NCBI GenBank assembly: GCA_016931535.1
Contig: JAFGEP010000042.1
Span: 1-48,803 of the forward strand
From: Bradymonadales bacterium
GTDB taxonomy: Bacteria; Myxococcota_A; Bradymonadia; JAFGEP01
Direction: 5' to 3'
Length of the DNA: 48,803 nt
The notes under the pieces were generated by a model. The model saw nothing but the letters and a program-made list of their open reading frames with translations. It was not told where the DNA came from and ran no database searches. Positions 8,065 through 19,057 of the stretch are shown here, in pieces. How positions within the stretch are numbered: position 1 is the stretch's first letter; each line of letters starts with the position of its first letter. Made by a program: the position numbers and the translations under genes.

Positions 8065-9345
8065 TCAGCTTCCCGCCATCATGGCCGCAATGTCGCCTTG
8101 CACGTCTCCGATGGGCTTGATGTCGAAGTTGTCGACGAGAACCTTGGCGACATTCGGCGAGAGGAAGGCCGGCAGCGTCGGGCCGAGTCGGATGCCCTTG
8201 ACGCCCAGGTAAAGTAGCGCCAGCAGAACGGTCACGGCCTTCTGCTCGTACCAGGCGATATCGAAGGAGATGGGAAGCTCGTTGATGTCGGCCAGACCGA
8301 AGGCCTCCTTGAGCTTGAGCGCCACCACGGCCAGCGAGTACGAGTCGTTGCACTGCCCCGCATCGAGAACGCGAGGGATGCCGTCGATCTCGCCGAGGTC
8401 CAGCTTGTTGTAGCGGTACTTGGCGCAACCGGCGGTCAGGATGACGGTGTCCTTGGGCAGGTTCTCGGCCACCTCGGTGAAGTAGGAGCGTCCCTTCTGG
8501 CGGCCGTCGCAGCCAGTCATGACGATGAAGCGCTTGATCGCGCCGCTCTTGACCGCCTCGACGACCTTGTCCGTCAGGGCGAGAACCTGGTTATGGACGA
8601 ATCCGCCCGCGATCCGTCCCGACTCGAGCGCCGTGGGCGGCTTGCAGGTGCGCGCCCTCTCGATGATGGAGGAGAAGTCCTTTGCCTGTCCGTTCTTTCG
8701 GTCCGGGATATGCGCAACTCAGGGATAGGCGACCCGCCCCGTGGTGAAGATGCGATCTCGGTAGGCATCTCGCACTGGCACGATGCAGTTCGTGGTGAGT
8801 AGGATGGGGCCGTTGAAGGAGTCGAACTCCTGCTGCTGCTGCTGCCACCAGGAGTTGCCGTAGTTGCCCACCAGGTGGTTGTACTTCTTGAACGCCGGGT
8901 AGCTGTTGGCCGGCAGCATCTCGCCATGGGTGCAGATGTCAACCCCCGCGTCTTTGCTCTGCTCGAGCAGCTCCTCCAGGTCCTTGAGGTCGTGGCCAGA
9001 GATCAGGATACCGGGGCGATCGCGCACGCCGATATTCACTTTGGTCAACTCGGGCTGGCCATAGGCCGAGGTGTTCGCCTTGTCGAGCAGGGCCATGACG
9101 GTCACCGCGGTCTCGCCTGCCTTCATCACCATGCCCACCATCTCACCGCTGTCGGTCATCACCTCCGTCGGGATCGGCGCACTGTCCCGTTGTAGCTCGA
9201 AGTGCCGGTAGATCGCCCCACCCGTCACGCCAATCTCCACCGCCAGGCGCGCCACGGTGAAGCGCCGGGCGCCTTCTGTGGCAAGCAACTGCGTGGCCGT
9301 GTCCACGATCTGGTTCTGTCTGTCCGACATCTCAACCCGCTGCAT
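8065..9345 (-). pseudogene. Chimeric tetR-hcp remnant with an in-frame stop
   Basis: The frame starts at an ATG (9345, GGGGAG 5 nt upstream) with about 50 residues of a TetR-type helix-turn-helix domain ([20 protein letters not shown]). It then switches without a break to the central and C-terminal part of hybrid cluster protein (hydroxylamine reductase). An in-frame TGA at 8719-8721 follows GRVAYP, where homologues continue with Gly, and the same frame resumes to 8065. The Hcp part keeps the hybrid-cluster ligands ([43 protein letters not shown]) but lacks the N-terminal Fe-S domain. An internal deletion fusing a regulator to its neighbour, followed by a nonsense mutation, explains it best. 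Confidence 0.9.
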
Positions 9346-9385
9346 GTCGCTCCCCACTGGTCAATCGCGACGTCGGGCAGCACAG

Positions 9386-9405
9386 GTCAATAAACGTTTA
9401 CTTAC
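9386..9405. promoter_or_regulatory. Palindromic site upstream of the tetR remnant, likely TetR operator
   Basis: GTCAATAAACGTTTACTTAC is a near-perfect palindrome around a perfect 10-bp core TAAACGTTTA (9391-9400). It lies 41 bp upstream of the ATG of the tetR fragment. This size and position fit the autoregulatory operator of a TetR-family protein. The regulator is now broken, so the site may be a relic. Confidence 0.45.
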
Positions 9406-9484
9406 AAGCCCGATGGTCCCATGCGCGATGTCGAAGGTAGTCGGCAGAAGCTTTCCGAGTGGTTTTGAAGGGAAGCCAGCGGGC

Positions 9485-12189
<2,705 letters not shown>

Positions 12190-12193
12190 GGTT

Positions 12194-12226
12194 ATTCCTA
12201 TCTGAAAGTGATACGCAGATAGGAAT
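12194..12226. promoter_or_regulatory. Perfect 11-bp inverted repeat, proposed PerR operator
   Basis: ATTCCTATCTG (12194-12204) and CAGATAGGAAT (12216-12226) are exact inverted repeats with an 11-nt spacer. The repeat overlaps the proposed -10 box and transcription start of perR-katG, and one arm forms the ribosome binding site of perR. This is an ideal position for autorepression. The same sequence would form a hairpin in the mRNA, so a translational effect is also possible. Confidence 0.6.
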
Positions 12227-12252
12227 CTATCGACATCTAGACGGCATGTCAA
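12224..12252 (-). promoter_or_regulatory. Promoter of perR-katG
   Basis: On the minus strand a perfect -35 TTGACA (12252-12247) is followed after exactly 17 nt by TAGATT (12229-12224). Transcription would begin near 12217, inside the inverted repeat, leaving a leader of about 28 nt to the TTG start of perR. Confidence 0.55.
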
Positions 12253-12399
12253 TACGAATCCTTACATACAGCCAACATGATGTAATCTAAAGGAAATCAT
12301 GAGATTCTCGGCGCTCTTTGGCCGCTCGACAGCCGGCGTTGCCCTCGGTGAGGTCGACTGGATAGAATGGGCAGGCTCGAGCGGGCCCGAGCGTGCAGG

Positions 12400-12660
12400 A
12401 GGTTTCCATGGCCGAGAGGAAGATGGCAGCCTTCGCCGAGGTCCTGAGCCGAGACCGGTGGCGGATCTACAAGTGCAAAGAGCGGCTGCGGGCCATCAAC
12501 CTGGGGGGGACGGCGATGGGCATCGGCCTGGCCGCTCCCTGGCGCGGCCTCAAAGAAACGGTTATCGCCGGGGGATCTTGACACCCGAAGCCCTCGACGC
12601 GCTGGTCAGCCCCGAAGCGGTCACTCGCCTGGGCTCATCCACACCTCGGGGAAATGAAGC
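12400..12660 (+). pseudogene. Remnant of an aspartate ammonia-lyase-like gene (aspA) upstream of hydF
   Basis: Two short frames carry family signatures. The first, to about 12560, contains SRDRWRIYKCKERLRAINLG followed by GTAMGIGLAAP, which matches the conserved aspartase/fumarase segment before the signature loop. After a frameshift, about 12568-12640 reads GILTPEALDALVSPEAVTRL, the typical C-terminal end of the same family. The N-terminal half and most of the C-terminal half, including the GSSxMPxKxN catalytic loop, are missing. An aspartase-like gene next to hydF is a known arrangement in [FeFe]-hydrogenase maturation loci, so this is probably a decayed relic of that cluster. Confidence 0.7.
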
Positions 12661-12662
12661 TC

Positions 12663-13898
12663 ATGAGCAAAACCCCTAGGAGCTTTCGCTGCCACATCGG
12701 TCTCTTCGGACGCCGGAACGTGGGCAAATCCAGCCTCCTCAACGCCATCACCCAGCAGCGCGTGTCCATCGTGTCCGAGATCGCCGGAACCACGACCGAT
12801 CCCGTGGAAAAGCCCATGGAGCTCCTCCCCCTGGGACCGGTCCTCTTCATCGACACGGCCGGAGTGGACGACGTGGGCGACCTGGGCGAGCTGCGGATGG
12901 AGAAGACCCGGGGGATATTCGATCGCACCGACCTGGGCGTGATTGTCACCGCCGCCGGGGAGTGGCACCCCTTCGAGGAGGAGATCCTCTCGTCATTGCG
13001 CAGGACCGAGACACCCGCGATCGTGGTCTTCAACAAGTCCGACCAGGGCTCGCCGCCCCCCGAGCTGCTGGCCCGCCTGGCCAGCGAGAAGGTGCCCTAC
13101 GTCCAGACCGTGGCCACGACCGACCAGGGGATCCTGGATCTCAGGCAGGCGTTGCTGGACCACGCGCCGGAGAGCTTCGTCAACAATCCCATCATCGTCA
13201 GAGACCTCGTGCCACCCGGGGAGATGGCCGTCCTGGTGATCCCCATCGACAAGGAGGCCCCCAGGGGCCGCCTGATCCTGCCGCAGCAGCAGACCATCCG
13301 CGATCTGCTGGACGGCGACGCCTGCTGCCTGGTCGTCAAGGAGAAGGAGCTAAAAGACGCACTGAAGCGCCTGAGACAGCCGCCCCAAATCGTGATCACC
13401 GACTCCCAGGCCTTTCTCGAGGTCGCGGCCGACACCCCACCCGGCATCTTGATGACCTCCTTCTCCATCCTCTACTCCCGCTTCAAGGGAGACCTCATCG
13501 AGCAGGTCCGGGGAACCCTGGCGGTGGAGCGGCTCCGAGCCGGAGACCGCATCCTCATCGCCGAGTCGTGCAGCCACCACCCCATCGAAGATGACATCGG
13601 TCGGGTCAAGATACCGCGGTGGATCCGCCAGTACACCGGATTGGACCTGGAGTTCGAGTACGCAAGGGGGCACGATTTCCCCTCGGACGTCTCTCCCTAC
13701 CGTCTCATCATCCACTGCGGCGCCTGCATGTGGAACCGGCGCGAGATGCTCTCCCGGATCATGCGCTGCCGCGAGGCCGGCGTCCCCATCAGCAACTACG
13801 GCCTGATGATCGCCTACTCGCTGGGCATCTTCGAAAGAGCCCTGGCCCCCTTCCCGGCCGCCCTCCAGGCCTACCACGAGTCGTCGGCTTTCAGATAA
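12663..13898 (+). CDS. hydF: [FeFe]-hydrogenase maturation GTPase HydF
   Basis: The 411-residue scaffold protein assembles and hands over the di-iron subcluster of [FeFe]-hydrogenase. The N-terminal GTPase domain has a P-loop (GRRNVGKSS), GTTTDP, DTAG and NKSD. A central dimerisation domain follows. The C-terminal domain has the CxH...HCxxC ligands of its [4Fe-4S] cluster (ESCSHHP and IIHCGACMWN). The ATG at 12663 is preferred because GGGGA lies at good distance; an ATG at 12654 is the alternative. hydE, hydG and hydrogenase genes are not in the window. The last few codons (SSAFR and the TAA) come from an inserted repeat, so the native C-terminus is slightly altered, but all motifs are intact. 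Confidence 0.94.
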   Translation: MSKTPRSFRCHIGLFGRRNVGKSSLLNAITQQRVSIVSEIAGTTTDPVEKPMELLPLGPVLFIDTAGVDDVGDLGELRMEKTRGIFDRTDLGVIVTAAGEWHPFEEEILSSLRRTETPAIVVFNKSDQGSPPPELLARLASEKVPYVQTVATTDQGILDLRQALLDHAPESFVNNPIIVRDLVPPGEMAVLVIPIDKEAPRGRLILPQQQTIRDLLDGDACCLVVKEKELKDALKRLRQPPQIVITDSQAFLEVAADTPPGILMTSFSILYSRFKGDLIEQVRGTLAVERLRAGDRILIAESCSHHPIEDDIGRVKIPRWIRQYTGLDLEFEYARGHDFPSDVSPYRLIIHCGACMWNRREMLSRIMRCREAGVPISNYGLMIAYSLGIFERALAPFPAALQAYHESSAFR

Positions 13899-13923
13899 TA
13901 TGTCAATCGACGACCTGACCCCT
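13880..13923 (+). repeat. Right end of the MITE-like element joined to the 3' end of hydF
   Basis: These 44 bp match 7996-8039 with a single difference and end in the terminal motif CAATCGACGACCTGACCCCT (13904-13923). The stop codon of hydF (TAA, 13896-13898) lies inside it. Two degenerate units, TTCCTGACCCC and TATTCCCC, follow. The stretch from 13924 to 14036 contains nothing else I can support. Confidence 0.65.
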
Positions 13924-14036
13924 ATTCCTGACCCCTATTCCCCTCAAGGATCCGTACCTCGCCTACCAGAGGGAGGCAGGCCTCCTGGGCGGGTATGACA
14001 GTGCAGGATATCGGCCCAGGAGGGGGACCAACCGCG

Positions 14037-14891
14037 TCAGGGCGGGGGATCGAGGTCGGTGGATGCCTCGATCCGGCTCTGGAATTCGACCAGGTAGTCA
14101 TCGAAATCGATGCCAAACGCAGTGCGAAAGACCACATCGTGATCGCCAGACTCGAACAGGCGGGTCATGTAGCTCCGGAAAGTCTCCAGGCCATGCCGCG
14201 AGATGAGATCGTCCACAATGCAGGCGAACTGGGAGTAGGCAAATCCGATCGGGTTTTGAACCTCGAGCTGGACCCGGTCCCCCTCATCCGTGTGGTAGAG
14301 GGACGGTGGAAGCCAGCTTCCCAGGCGGATTGCCTGCAGGGTTTCCTCCTTGCTCGGATAGATCGATGTGCCCCGTTGATCGGCACTGTAGGTCGCGATG
14401 CCCTCGATCAACCATTTCGGGTAACGCATGGCAGCGAAAAGGCTCATGTTCTGGTACAGCAGCGAATGGGACAGCTCATGGTTCAGGTAGATGCGCAAGG
14501 AGATCTCCCCTCGCTCGTCCTCTTCTTGAGCCCATGGAGAGACCATGATCGCTCCGTTATAGAGGGTGCAGAACCGGGCTGTGCAGATCGAGCGTCGGGC
14601 ATAGGTTTCCCGGTCGCCAAAGAAGAAGATCCTGGGCTTCGACTGGAATTGGAGGCCGTGAAACTCCTCGACGCCGGGTATGATCGTGTCCACCCAGTCG
14701 AATTCCCGATACGGGTTGCCTTCCTGAATGTATACCACGACATGTGGCAGCGCCTTCCTCTCGAAGCCCAGGATGATGGGTGAGAAAGGAAACAGCTTGC
14801 CCCAGAGAAAGAGGCAGGTCGCAGCGAAGAGCAAAGAGACCAGAGTGAACCCGATGCCAGCCTGGAGCAGGGTCTTGGAGCGCCTTTTCAT
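14037..14891 (-). CDS. Membrane-anchored gluzincin-like metallopeptidase
   Basis: The 284-residue protein starts MKRRSKTLLQ, with a basic n-region and one hydrophobic segment (about 10-33) that is probably an uncleaved anchor. The catalytic domain has a zinc motif HELSHS (HExxH) and about 20 residues later WLIEGIATYSA, whose Glu would be the third zinc ligand, as in the peptidase MA/gluzincin group. The active site would face the periplasm. The ATG at 14891 was chosen because the longer frame translates non-conserved upstream sequence, although its ribosome binding site is weak. It is downstream of the glycosidase gene on the same strand with about 200 bp between them. Its substrate is unknown. 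Confidence 0.82.
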   Translation of the reverse strand: MKRRSKTLLQAGIGFTLVSLLFAATCLFLWGKLFPFSPIILGFERKALPHVVVYIQEGNPYREFDWVDTIIPGVEEFHGLQFQSKPRIFFFGDRETYARRSICTARFCTLYNGAIMVSPWAQEEDERGEISLRIYLNHELSHSLLYQNMSLFAAMRYPKWLIEGIATYSADQRGTSIYPSKEETLQAIRLGSWLPPSLYHTDEGDRVQLEVQNPIGFAYSQFACIVDDLISRHGLETFRSYMTRLFESGDHDVVFRTAFGIDFDDYLVEFQSRIEASTDLDPPP

Positions 14892-15099
14892 GGTCGGAAT
14901 CGGATCCCTTGTCTCATGTCGTGGACTGGGTGGAAAGCCTGGGTAAAGTGAACAAGAGCAGCTGGTCTGGTCCATGCGCGCCGACCACGCCCTGAGCGCC
15001 GCGGGATCTCAGAGCGGCATGCCGGGCTCTGAGCCCATCTCCCCTGTCTCCGGGGTGGCTTGCCTGATCTTGCTCCTGTAGAATCCCGGGCGCCTCTAC

Positions 15100-16821
15100 T
15101 CACCTGATCCGCATCGCATCCAGGTACAGGGCACCGCTCAGGTCCAGCTGGCTCTCGGGGATATACACCCGGAGCATGATCTCGTGCACATGGGCCAGCA
15201 CATCGCCAGCGGGCCGCGAGACACCCTGATCGGGGGCCGTGTCCAGGGCCCACGCCGAGGGAAAGTCGTATGCCGAGAGGGTCACGACCTGGGTGGCGGA
15301 CTGGCCAGGTTCGATCCAGAGCTGTCCCACGCCCAGCTCATACCGGGTCTGGTAGGTTGTGCCCACTCCGCTCACCTTGGTGACGAAGGCCAGGTTCACC
15401 CCGACCGCCTGGTCGAACCCGTTGGTCACGTGGCAGCTCCACTCGCTGGCATCATTGAGGTTCAGCGCCGTTTCGTCGTCCCAGACCGCGTGGATCCCAT
15501 ACCATCCGGCCGACCGGGGTGAGATGTGGAGCGCCAGGCTGTGGTCTCCATCGAAGGCATGCTGGTCGCTGCTGCTCAGGGTCACCCCCTCGGACAGGCT
15601 CGACCACCGACCGACGCCCTCTTCCATGTCCTCGAAGAGCTGGTGGGAGAACAGGCCTTCGCCGCCCTCGAAGATCCAGAAGCGAAGCAACGGGATGTCG
15701 TGGTCGGTGAGGTCGTCGACCAGCGCTGTGGCCACATCGTGGTCGTAGGCCACCCCCCACGAGAGATGCAGGGGATTGGCGGCCATGTCACGGCCGTAGC
15801 CTCCCGTAAACCAGGCCAGGTTGGTACCCAGGGTGAGGCTCTGATTGGCAGCCTCCTCGAAGGCCAGCTCGATGTCCCGCCAGCTGCCGTCGGACTCGAG
15901 ATGACTCATCGCGTCGGTGGAGCCCGCATAGTTATAGTACCAGCTCAGGGCCGCCAGGTATCCACCGGCCTGAGCTTGCTGGAAGACTGTCCGGGCGACA
16001 TCGAGCTGCAGGCTGTCATCCCACACCTGGCTGATCTGTGCGAACTCTCCGATGATCACCGGAAGATCCACCTCGAGGTCGTCGACTCCGGGGATGCCGG
16101 GATCATCGGAATAGTAGTGGTAGTCCAAGAAATCGAAGTCGAGGCCGTTGTAGTAACCGTCCTTGATGTTGGCCCAGTCATGCCAGCCGGATCCGGCCGA
16201 GACGGGCAGGTCCGAATGCATGTGGACCATCTGTGCGCAGTAACGGAGGTACTCCTGCATCTCCTGCCAGCTTAGCCCCCAGGTGTCCCCGTTTCCATTG
16301 GAGCCGGCGACCAGGGCTTCGGGCTCGTTGAGGCAATCGACAGCCCATATGGCCCCCGTCCCGCCATACCGCTGGAGCATGGGGATCACGGCATTGGCGA
16401 AGAAGCTCTCCGGGTTGCGAAGAATCTCCATGCCCCAGGCCCGATATTCCCGCTTATTGAAGAAGTTGGCATCGAGTATGGCAAGGTACAGCTGGACCTC
16501 GCTCTCCTGGAGGACGTTGAACACCAAGTCATCCATGTTGGTCCAGAAGCTGTCATCCACCCGACTGATGAGACCTTCCTCGACGGGCTGGGGGTGGAGC
16601 GGAAATCCGTCCCCATCGAGCTGGGAGTCGGGCGGGATAACCGGATCCGTCGTCGTGTCGAGGACATCCGACGCGGCCGTATCGCTGTAGGAGGAGTCCG
16701 GCCCGGCGTCATCCCATTCCTCTGACTGCTGGCATCCCTGTCCGAAGATCAAGGGACTGACAGCAAAAAGAGGGATGAGCAGGACAATAGAAGGTTTTCG
16801 AAAGAGGTGCTTCAGAGACAT
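15100..16821 (-). CDS. GH5-type glycoside hydrolase lipoprotein with circularly permuted barrel
   Basis: The 573-residue protein has a signal peptide with lipobox FGQGC (Cys30) and an acidic linker to about 75. Residues 95-300 hold strands 3-8 of a GH5-like (beta/alpha)8 barrel: LYLAILDANFF, then CLNEPEAL with acid/base Glu166, DYHYYSD, IIGEF with nucleophile Glu259, and LSWYYNYAG. Residues 332-388 then read GTNLAWF and IPLLRFWIFEG, which is what strands 1-2 of the same fold look like, and these are absent from the N-terminus. A beta-sandwich module resembling a carbohydrate-binding domain fills 396-573. It is a predicted outer-membrane or periplasmic endo-glycanase, perhaps a mannanase or cellulase. 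Specificity cannot be read. Confidence 0.83.
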   Translation of the reverse strand: MSLKHLFRKPSIVLLIPLFAVSPLIFGQGCQQSEEWDDAGPDSSYSDTAASDVLDTTTDPVIPPDSQLDGDGFPLHPQPVEEGLISRVDDSFWTNMDDLVFNVLQESEVQLYLAILDANFFNKREYRAWGMEILRNPESFFANAVIPMLQRYGGTGAIWAVDCLNEPEALVAGSNGNGDTWGLSWQEMQEYLRYCAQMVHMHSDLPVSAGSGWHDWANIKDGYYNGLDFDFLDYHYYSDDPGIPGVDDLEVDLPVIIGEFAQISQVWDDSLQLDVARTVFQQAQAGGYLAALSWYYNYAGSTDAMSHLESDGSWRDIELAFEEAANQSLTLGTNLAWFTGGYGRDMAANPLHLSWGVAYDHDVATALVDDLTDHDIPLLRFWIFEGGEGLFSHQLFEDMEEGVGRWSSLSEGVTLSSSDQHAFDGDHSLALHISPRSAGWYGIHAVWDDETALNLNDASEWSCHVTNGFDQAVGVNLAFVTKVSGVGTTYQTRYELGVGQLWIEPGQSATQVVTLSAYDFPSAWALDTAPDQGVSRPAGDVLAHVHEIMLRVYIPESQLDLSGALYLDAMRIR

Positions 16822-17114
16822 CTGCGAACCTGGTAGTGATCCGTTCCTAACAGACCTTTCCAATGCGCAGACTAGCCGATTTCGACCGGCCAATCCAGCG
16901 GACCTTCCGGATCACAGGCCAAGGATAATTCCAGGACCAACGAACCGAATGCTATAGGTGGAACAACCCACCTGGTCTATGATCTAGCCTCGGCCATTGC
17001 GATATGGGGGATGGGGGCTGTGATCGCAGTGGCCAGCGGCGGGAAGTTCACCCGGCCTCCCCCGAGGAGGGCGCAGGCGGGGCGCGAGACCAGGTTGAAC
17101 CGAGAGCATGGACA

Positions 17115-17807
17115 ATGAAGCCAAAGGTTGACCTTGACGAGATGTTGGAACTGGAAACACTGCGAATCGGATTCCTCAAGTACACCCGGAAAGCGTTCGC
17201 CCGGCTGCCCGAGCTGGATCGCCCACGCATCCTGGATATCGGCTGCGGCTCGGGTCTGCCGACGATCGAGCTCGCTCGTCTCAGCAACGGGGAGGTGGTG
17301 GGTATCGACACGAATGGCTCGGAGCTGGCCGAGCTACAACGCCGGATCGAAGACCACGGCCTCCAACCACGCGTCAAGGCGGTCCACGTCTCGTTGTTAG
17401 AGACCCGGTTCGAACCCGCAAGCTTCGACCTCCTCTGGGATGAAGGAACGCTGCACCTTACCGACCCGAAGAAGAGCCTGCCCGTGTGCCGGCACCTGCT
17501 CAGGCCGAATGGGTTTCTCGTCATGCACGAGACCATCGCGTGGTTCGAGGGCGTCATGGTGCAGCTCTCAGAGCTCGGGTTCGAGGTCTTCGATCGACTC
17601 CCTCTGCCAAGCCGGTGTTGGTGGACCGACTACTACGCCCCCCTCGAGGAGCGGATCCAGGCTCTTGGGGTGCACGAAAGCGATGTGGTGGACGCGGAAA
17701 GACTGGCGCAGATCGAGCGGGAGATCGCCATGGTCCAGGCAGATCCCGAACGATTCGATTGTGACTTCTTCATCGCCAGGAAAGTCGAGGGAGCAGCATC
17801 CTGTTAA
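17115..17807 (+). CDS. Class I SAM-dependent methyltransferase
   Basis: This 230-residue cytosolic enzyme begins MKPKVDLDEM. Its SAM motif I is RILDIGCGSGLPTIELA (about 37-53), the acidic residue ending strand 2 is in GEVVGIDTNGSE, and motif post-I/IV is FDLLWDEGTLHLTD. The layout fits small-molecule methyltransferases of the UbiE/Methyltransf_25 group. The substrate is unknown. An upstream in-frame start at 17004 was rejected because the extra 37 residues are low-complexity and unlike the family. The 16822-17114 gap with the divergent glycosidase gene has no clear promoter. Confidence 0.86.
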   Translation: MKPKVDLDEMLELETLRIGFLKYTRKAFARLPELDRPRILDIGCGSGLPTIELARLSNGEVVGIDTNGSELAELQRRIEDHGLQPRVKAVHVSLLETRFEPASFDLLWDEGTLHLTDPKKSLPVCRHLLRPNGFLVMHETIAWFEGVMVQLSELGFEVFDRLPLPSRCWWTDYYAPLEERIQALGVHESDVVDAERLAQIEREIAMVQADPERFDCDFFIARKVEGAASC

Positions 17808-17885
17808 GTAGGATGCCTCAGCATCAGGCTTCAGCAGTCCCTTCATCAACCACCCCGAGCGTCTACTCCTGGTCGTGGCGCAGGG

Positions 17886-18065
17886 TCATCTCTTTCGCCT
17901 TGTGGCGATGTGGGTGATCATGGGCGGGTGCTCGTCGTGTCGAGTCTCCCGGACGTCGACCTTTTGCTTGGCGATCGGTTGCCTCATGCGCTCGAGCAGC
18001 AACGCGACCACGCTCCCGCCACCAACGACCCCCAAGAGCAACGAAAGCGTGAGCTGTTCGCGGGA
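17886..18065 (-). pseudogene. Possible small single-TM protein or 3' remnant
   Basis: In the otherwise gene-free stretch 17808-18099, one minus-strand frame ends with a convincing membrane segment (TLSLLLGVVGGGSVVALLLE) followed by a basic/polar tail ending ITHIATRRKR. There is no ATG or GTG start with a ribosome binding site in frame, and the frame runs back into the gene upstream. It could be the tail of a truncated membrane protein or a short protein with a TTG start. The left limit is certain (stop codon) and the right limit is arbitrary. Confidence 0.25.
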
Positions 18066-18099
18066 ACCCGCCCACTGACCTCGTGTCGCGCCAGGGCGG

Positions 18100-18891
18100 C
18101 TACCTGAGCCGCGCCACGCGCTTGGCGATCGCCCTGCGAATGGCCTCGTAGCTCGGCGGCGGGCCCTTCTGCAGGTTCTTGCCGTCCACCAAGACCTCAT
18201 CCGAAACGCCCCACTCGGCGACAGCGCTCGGCTCAGACGTGTCGATCTCGCGGAAGACCACTTGGTCCCCGAGCTCGGCCGACGCGCGCCTGGCGCGCTC
18301 GTAGACGAGGTTCTGTGCCAGACACCAGCCGCTTGAGAAGGCCACGACGTTCACCTTCCCTGCCACGGGCTCGGGGCGCCTGGAGACCTTGGGAAACCAT
18401 CGAGGAGGGTGCGCGTCGTCCGCGAACGGCTTCCAGAGCAGCATAGCGATGCCACGGCGGTCCGCCTTGCGGTAGCCGTGCCGCTTGAACCAGGAGGCCT
18501 TCATCCAGAAGGGGAGCCAGACGCCCCACGCCGCCATCCCCGTTGCACCGAGCTGGCGGGCATCCTCCTCGGCGGCGGCCAGCAGCGCCGTGCCCATGCC
18601 TCGCCCCTGGAAGTTCCCGCGGCCCTGCTTGTGGCCGTGCACGTGGATGCAGTAGATGAAGTAGAGACCCGAGCCTTCGACGTGGGAGTGCTCGATCGGT
18701 CCGTACTGGATCATCCCGCCCTCGACACCGCCGTCGTCCAGGGCAAGCTTGGCCCGCAGCCCACAGTGCTCCTGGCAGCGGTCCAGCCACTGGCGGCGCT
18801 TGGGCCCAGCCTCCCTGGCGTCTGCCGACCAGTCCTCCAGGCACAAGCAGAAGAGGTCCTTCCTGTCCTCGGTCAGATCGACGACCTGCAT
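18100..18891 (-). CDS. GNAT acetyltransferase with YoaP-like C-terminal domain
   Basis: The 263-residue protein has an N-terminal GNAT fold (about 1-160) with the acetyl-CoA loop KQGRGNFQGRGMGTALL and the conserved opening LFCLCLEDWS. A C-terminal thioredoxin-like YoaP-type domain (about 175-263) has the redox-suggestive FSSGWCLAQNLVYERAR. This two-domain arrangement is known in bacteria, sometimes in metal- or arsenic-rich loci, but its substrate is not established. The ATG at 18891 follows GAGGAG. It is downstream of the ICMT-like gene on the same strand, but 166 bp of unexplained sequence separate them. Confidence 0.88.
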   Translation of the reverse strand: MQVVDLTEDRKDLFCLCLEDWSADAREAGPKRRQWLDRCQEHCGLRAKLALDDGGVEGGMIQYGPIEHSHVEGSGLYFIYCIHVHGHKQGRGNFQGRGMGTALLAAAEEDARQLGATGMAAWGVWLPFWMKASWFKRHGYRKADRRGIAMLLWKPFADDAHPPRWFPKVSRRPEPVAGKVNVVAFSSGWCLAQNLVYERARRASAELGDQVVFREIDTSEPSAVAEWGVSDEVLVDGKNLQKGPPPSYEAIRRAIAKRVARLR

Positions 18892-19057
18892 CGCTCTTGC
18901 GCTCCTCTCCACGGCTCGCCCGGCTGGCGGACGATCAGCTCCTCACATCCGATATTCGCTGCCAGCTTCGTTTCTACTTGATCCCGGCGGGGGCGAGCAA
19001 GCGTCCCGCTCTGCTTGAGACCGGTCCCGTCGATAGCGACCCCTGCCCTTCTCGGGC

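Noticed and set aside
8719..8721. TGA in the hcp frame as a selenocysteine codon
   Set aside because: The window is rich in selenium genes, but homologous proteins have Gly here, the position is not a known redox site, the sequence after the TGA shows no convincing SECIS hairpin, and the gene is already truncated at its 5' end.
12201..12252. ATG start of perR at 12252
   Set aside because: It would place the perfect -35, the -10 and the inverted repeat inside the coding region and has no ribosome binding site.
17401..17425. tRNA-like GGTTCGAACCC segment
   Set aside because: It lies inside a methyltransferase gene and has no acceptor or anticodon stems around it. No tRNA was found anywhere.
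18913..19057. Possible transposase remnant (minus strand, IDGTGLKQSGTLARPRRD)
   Set aside because: A weak transposase-like flavour only; no catalytic motif, no ends and no second copy. I could not support a call.
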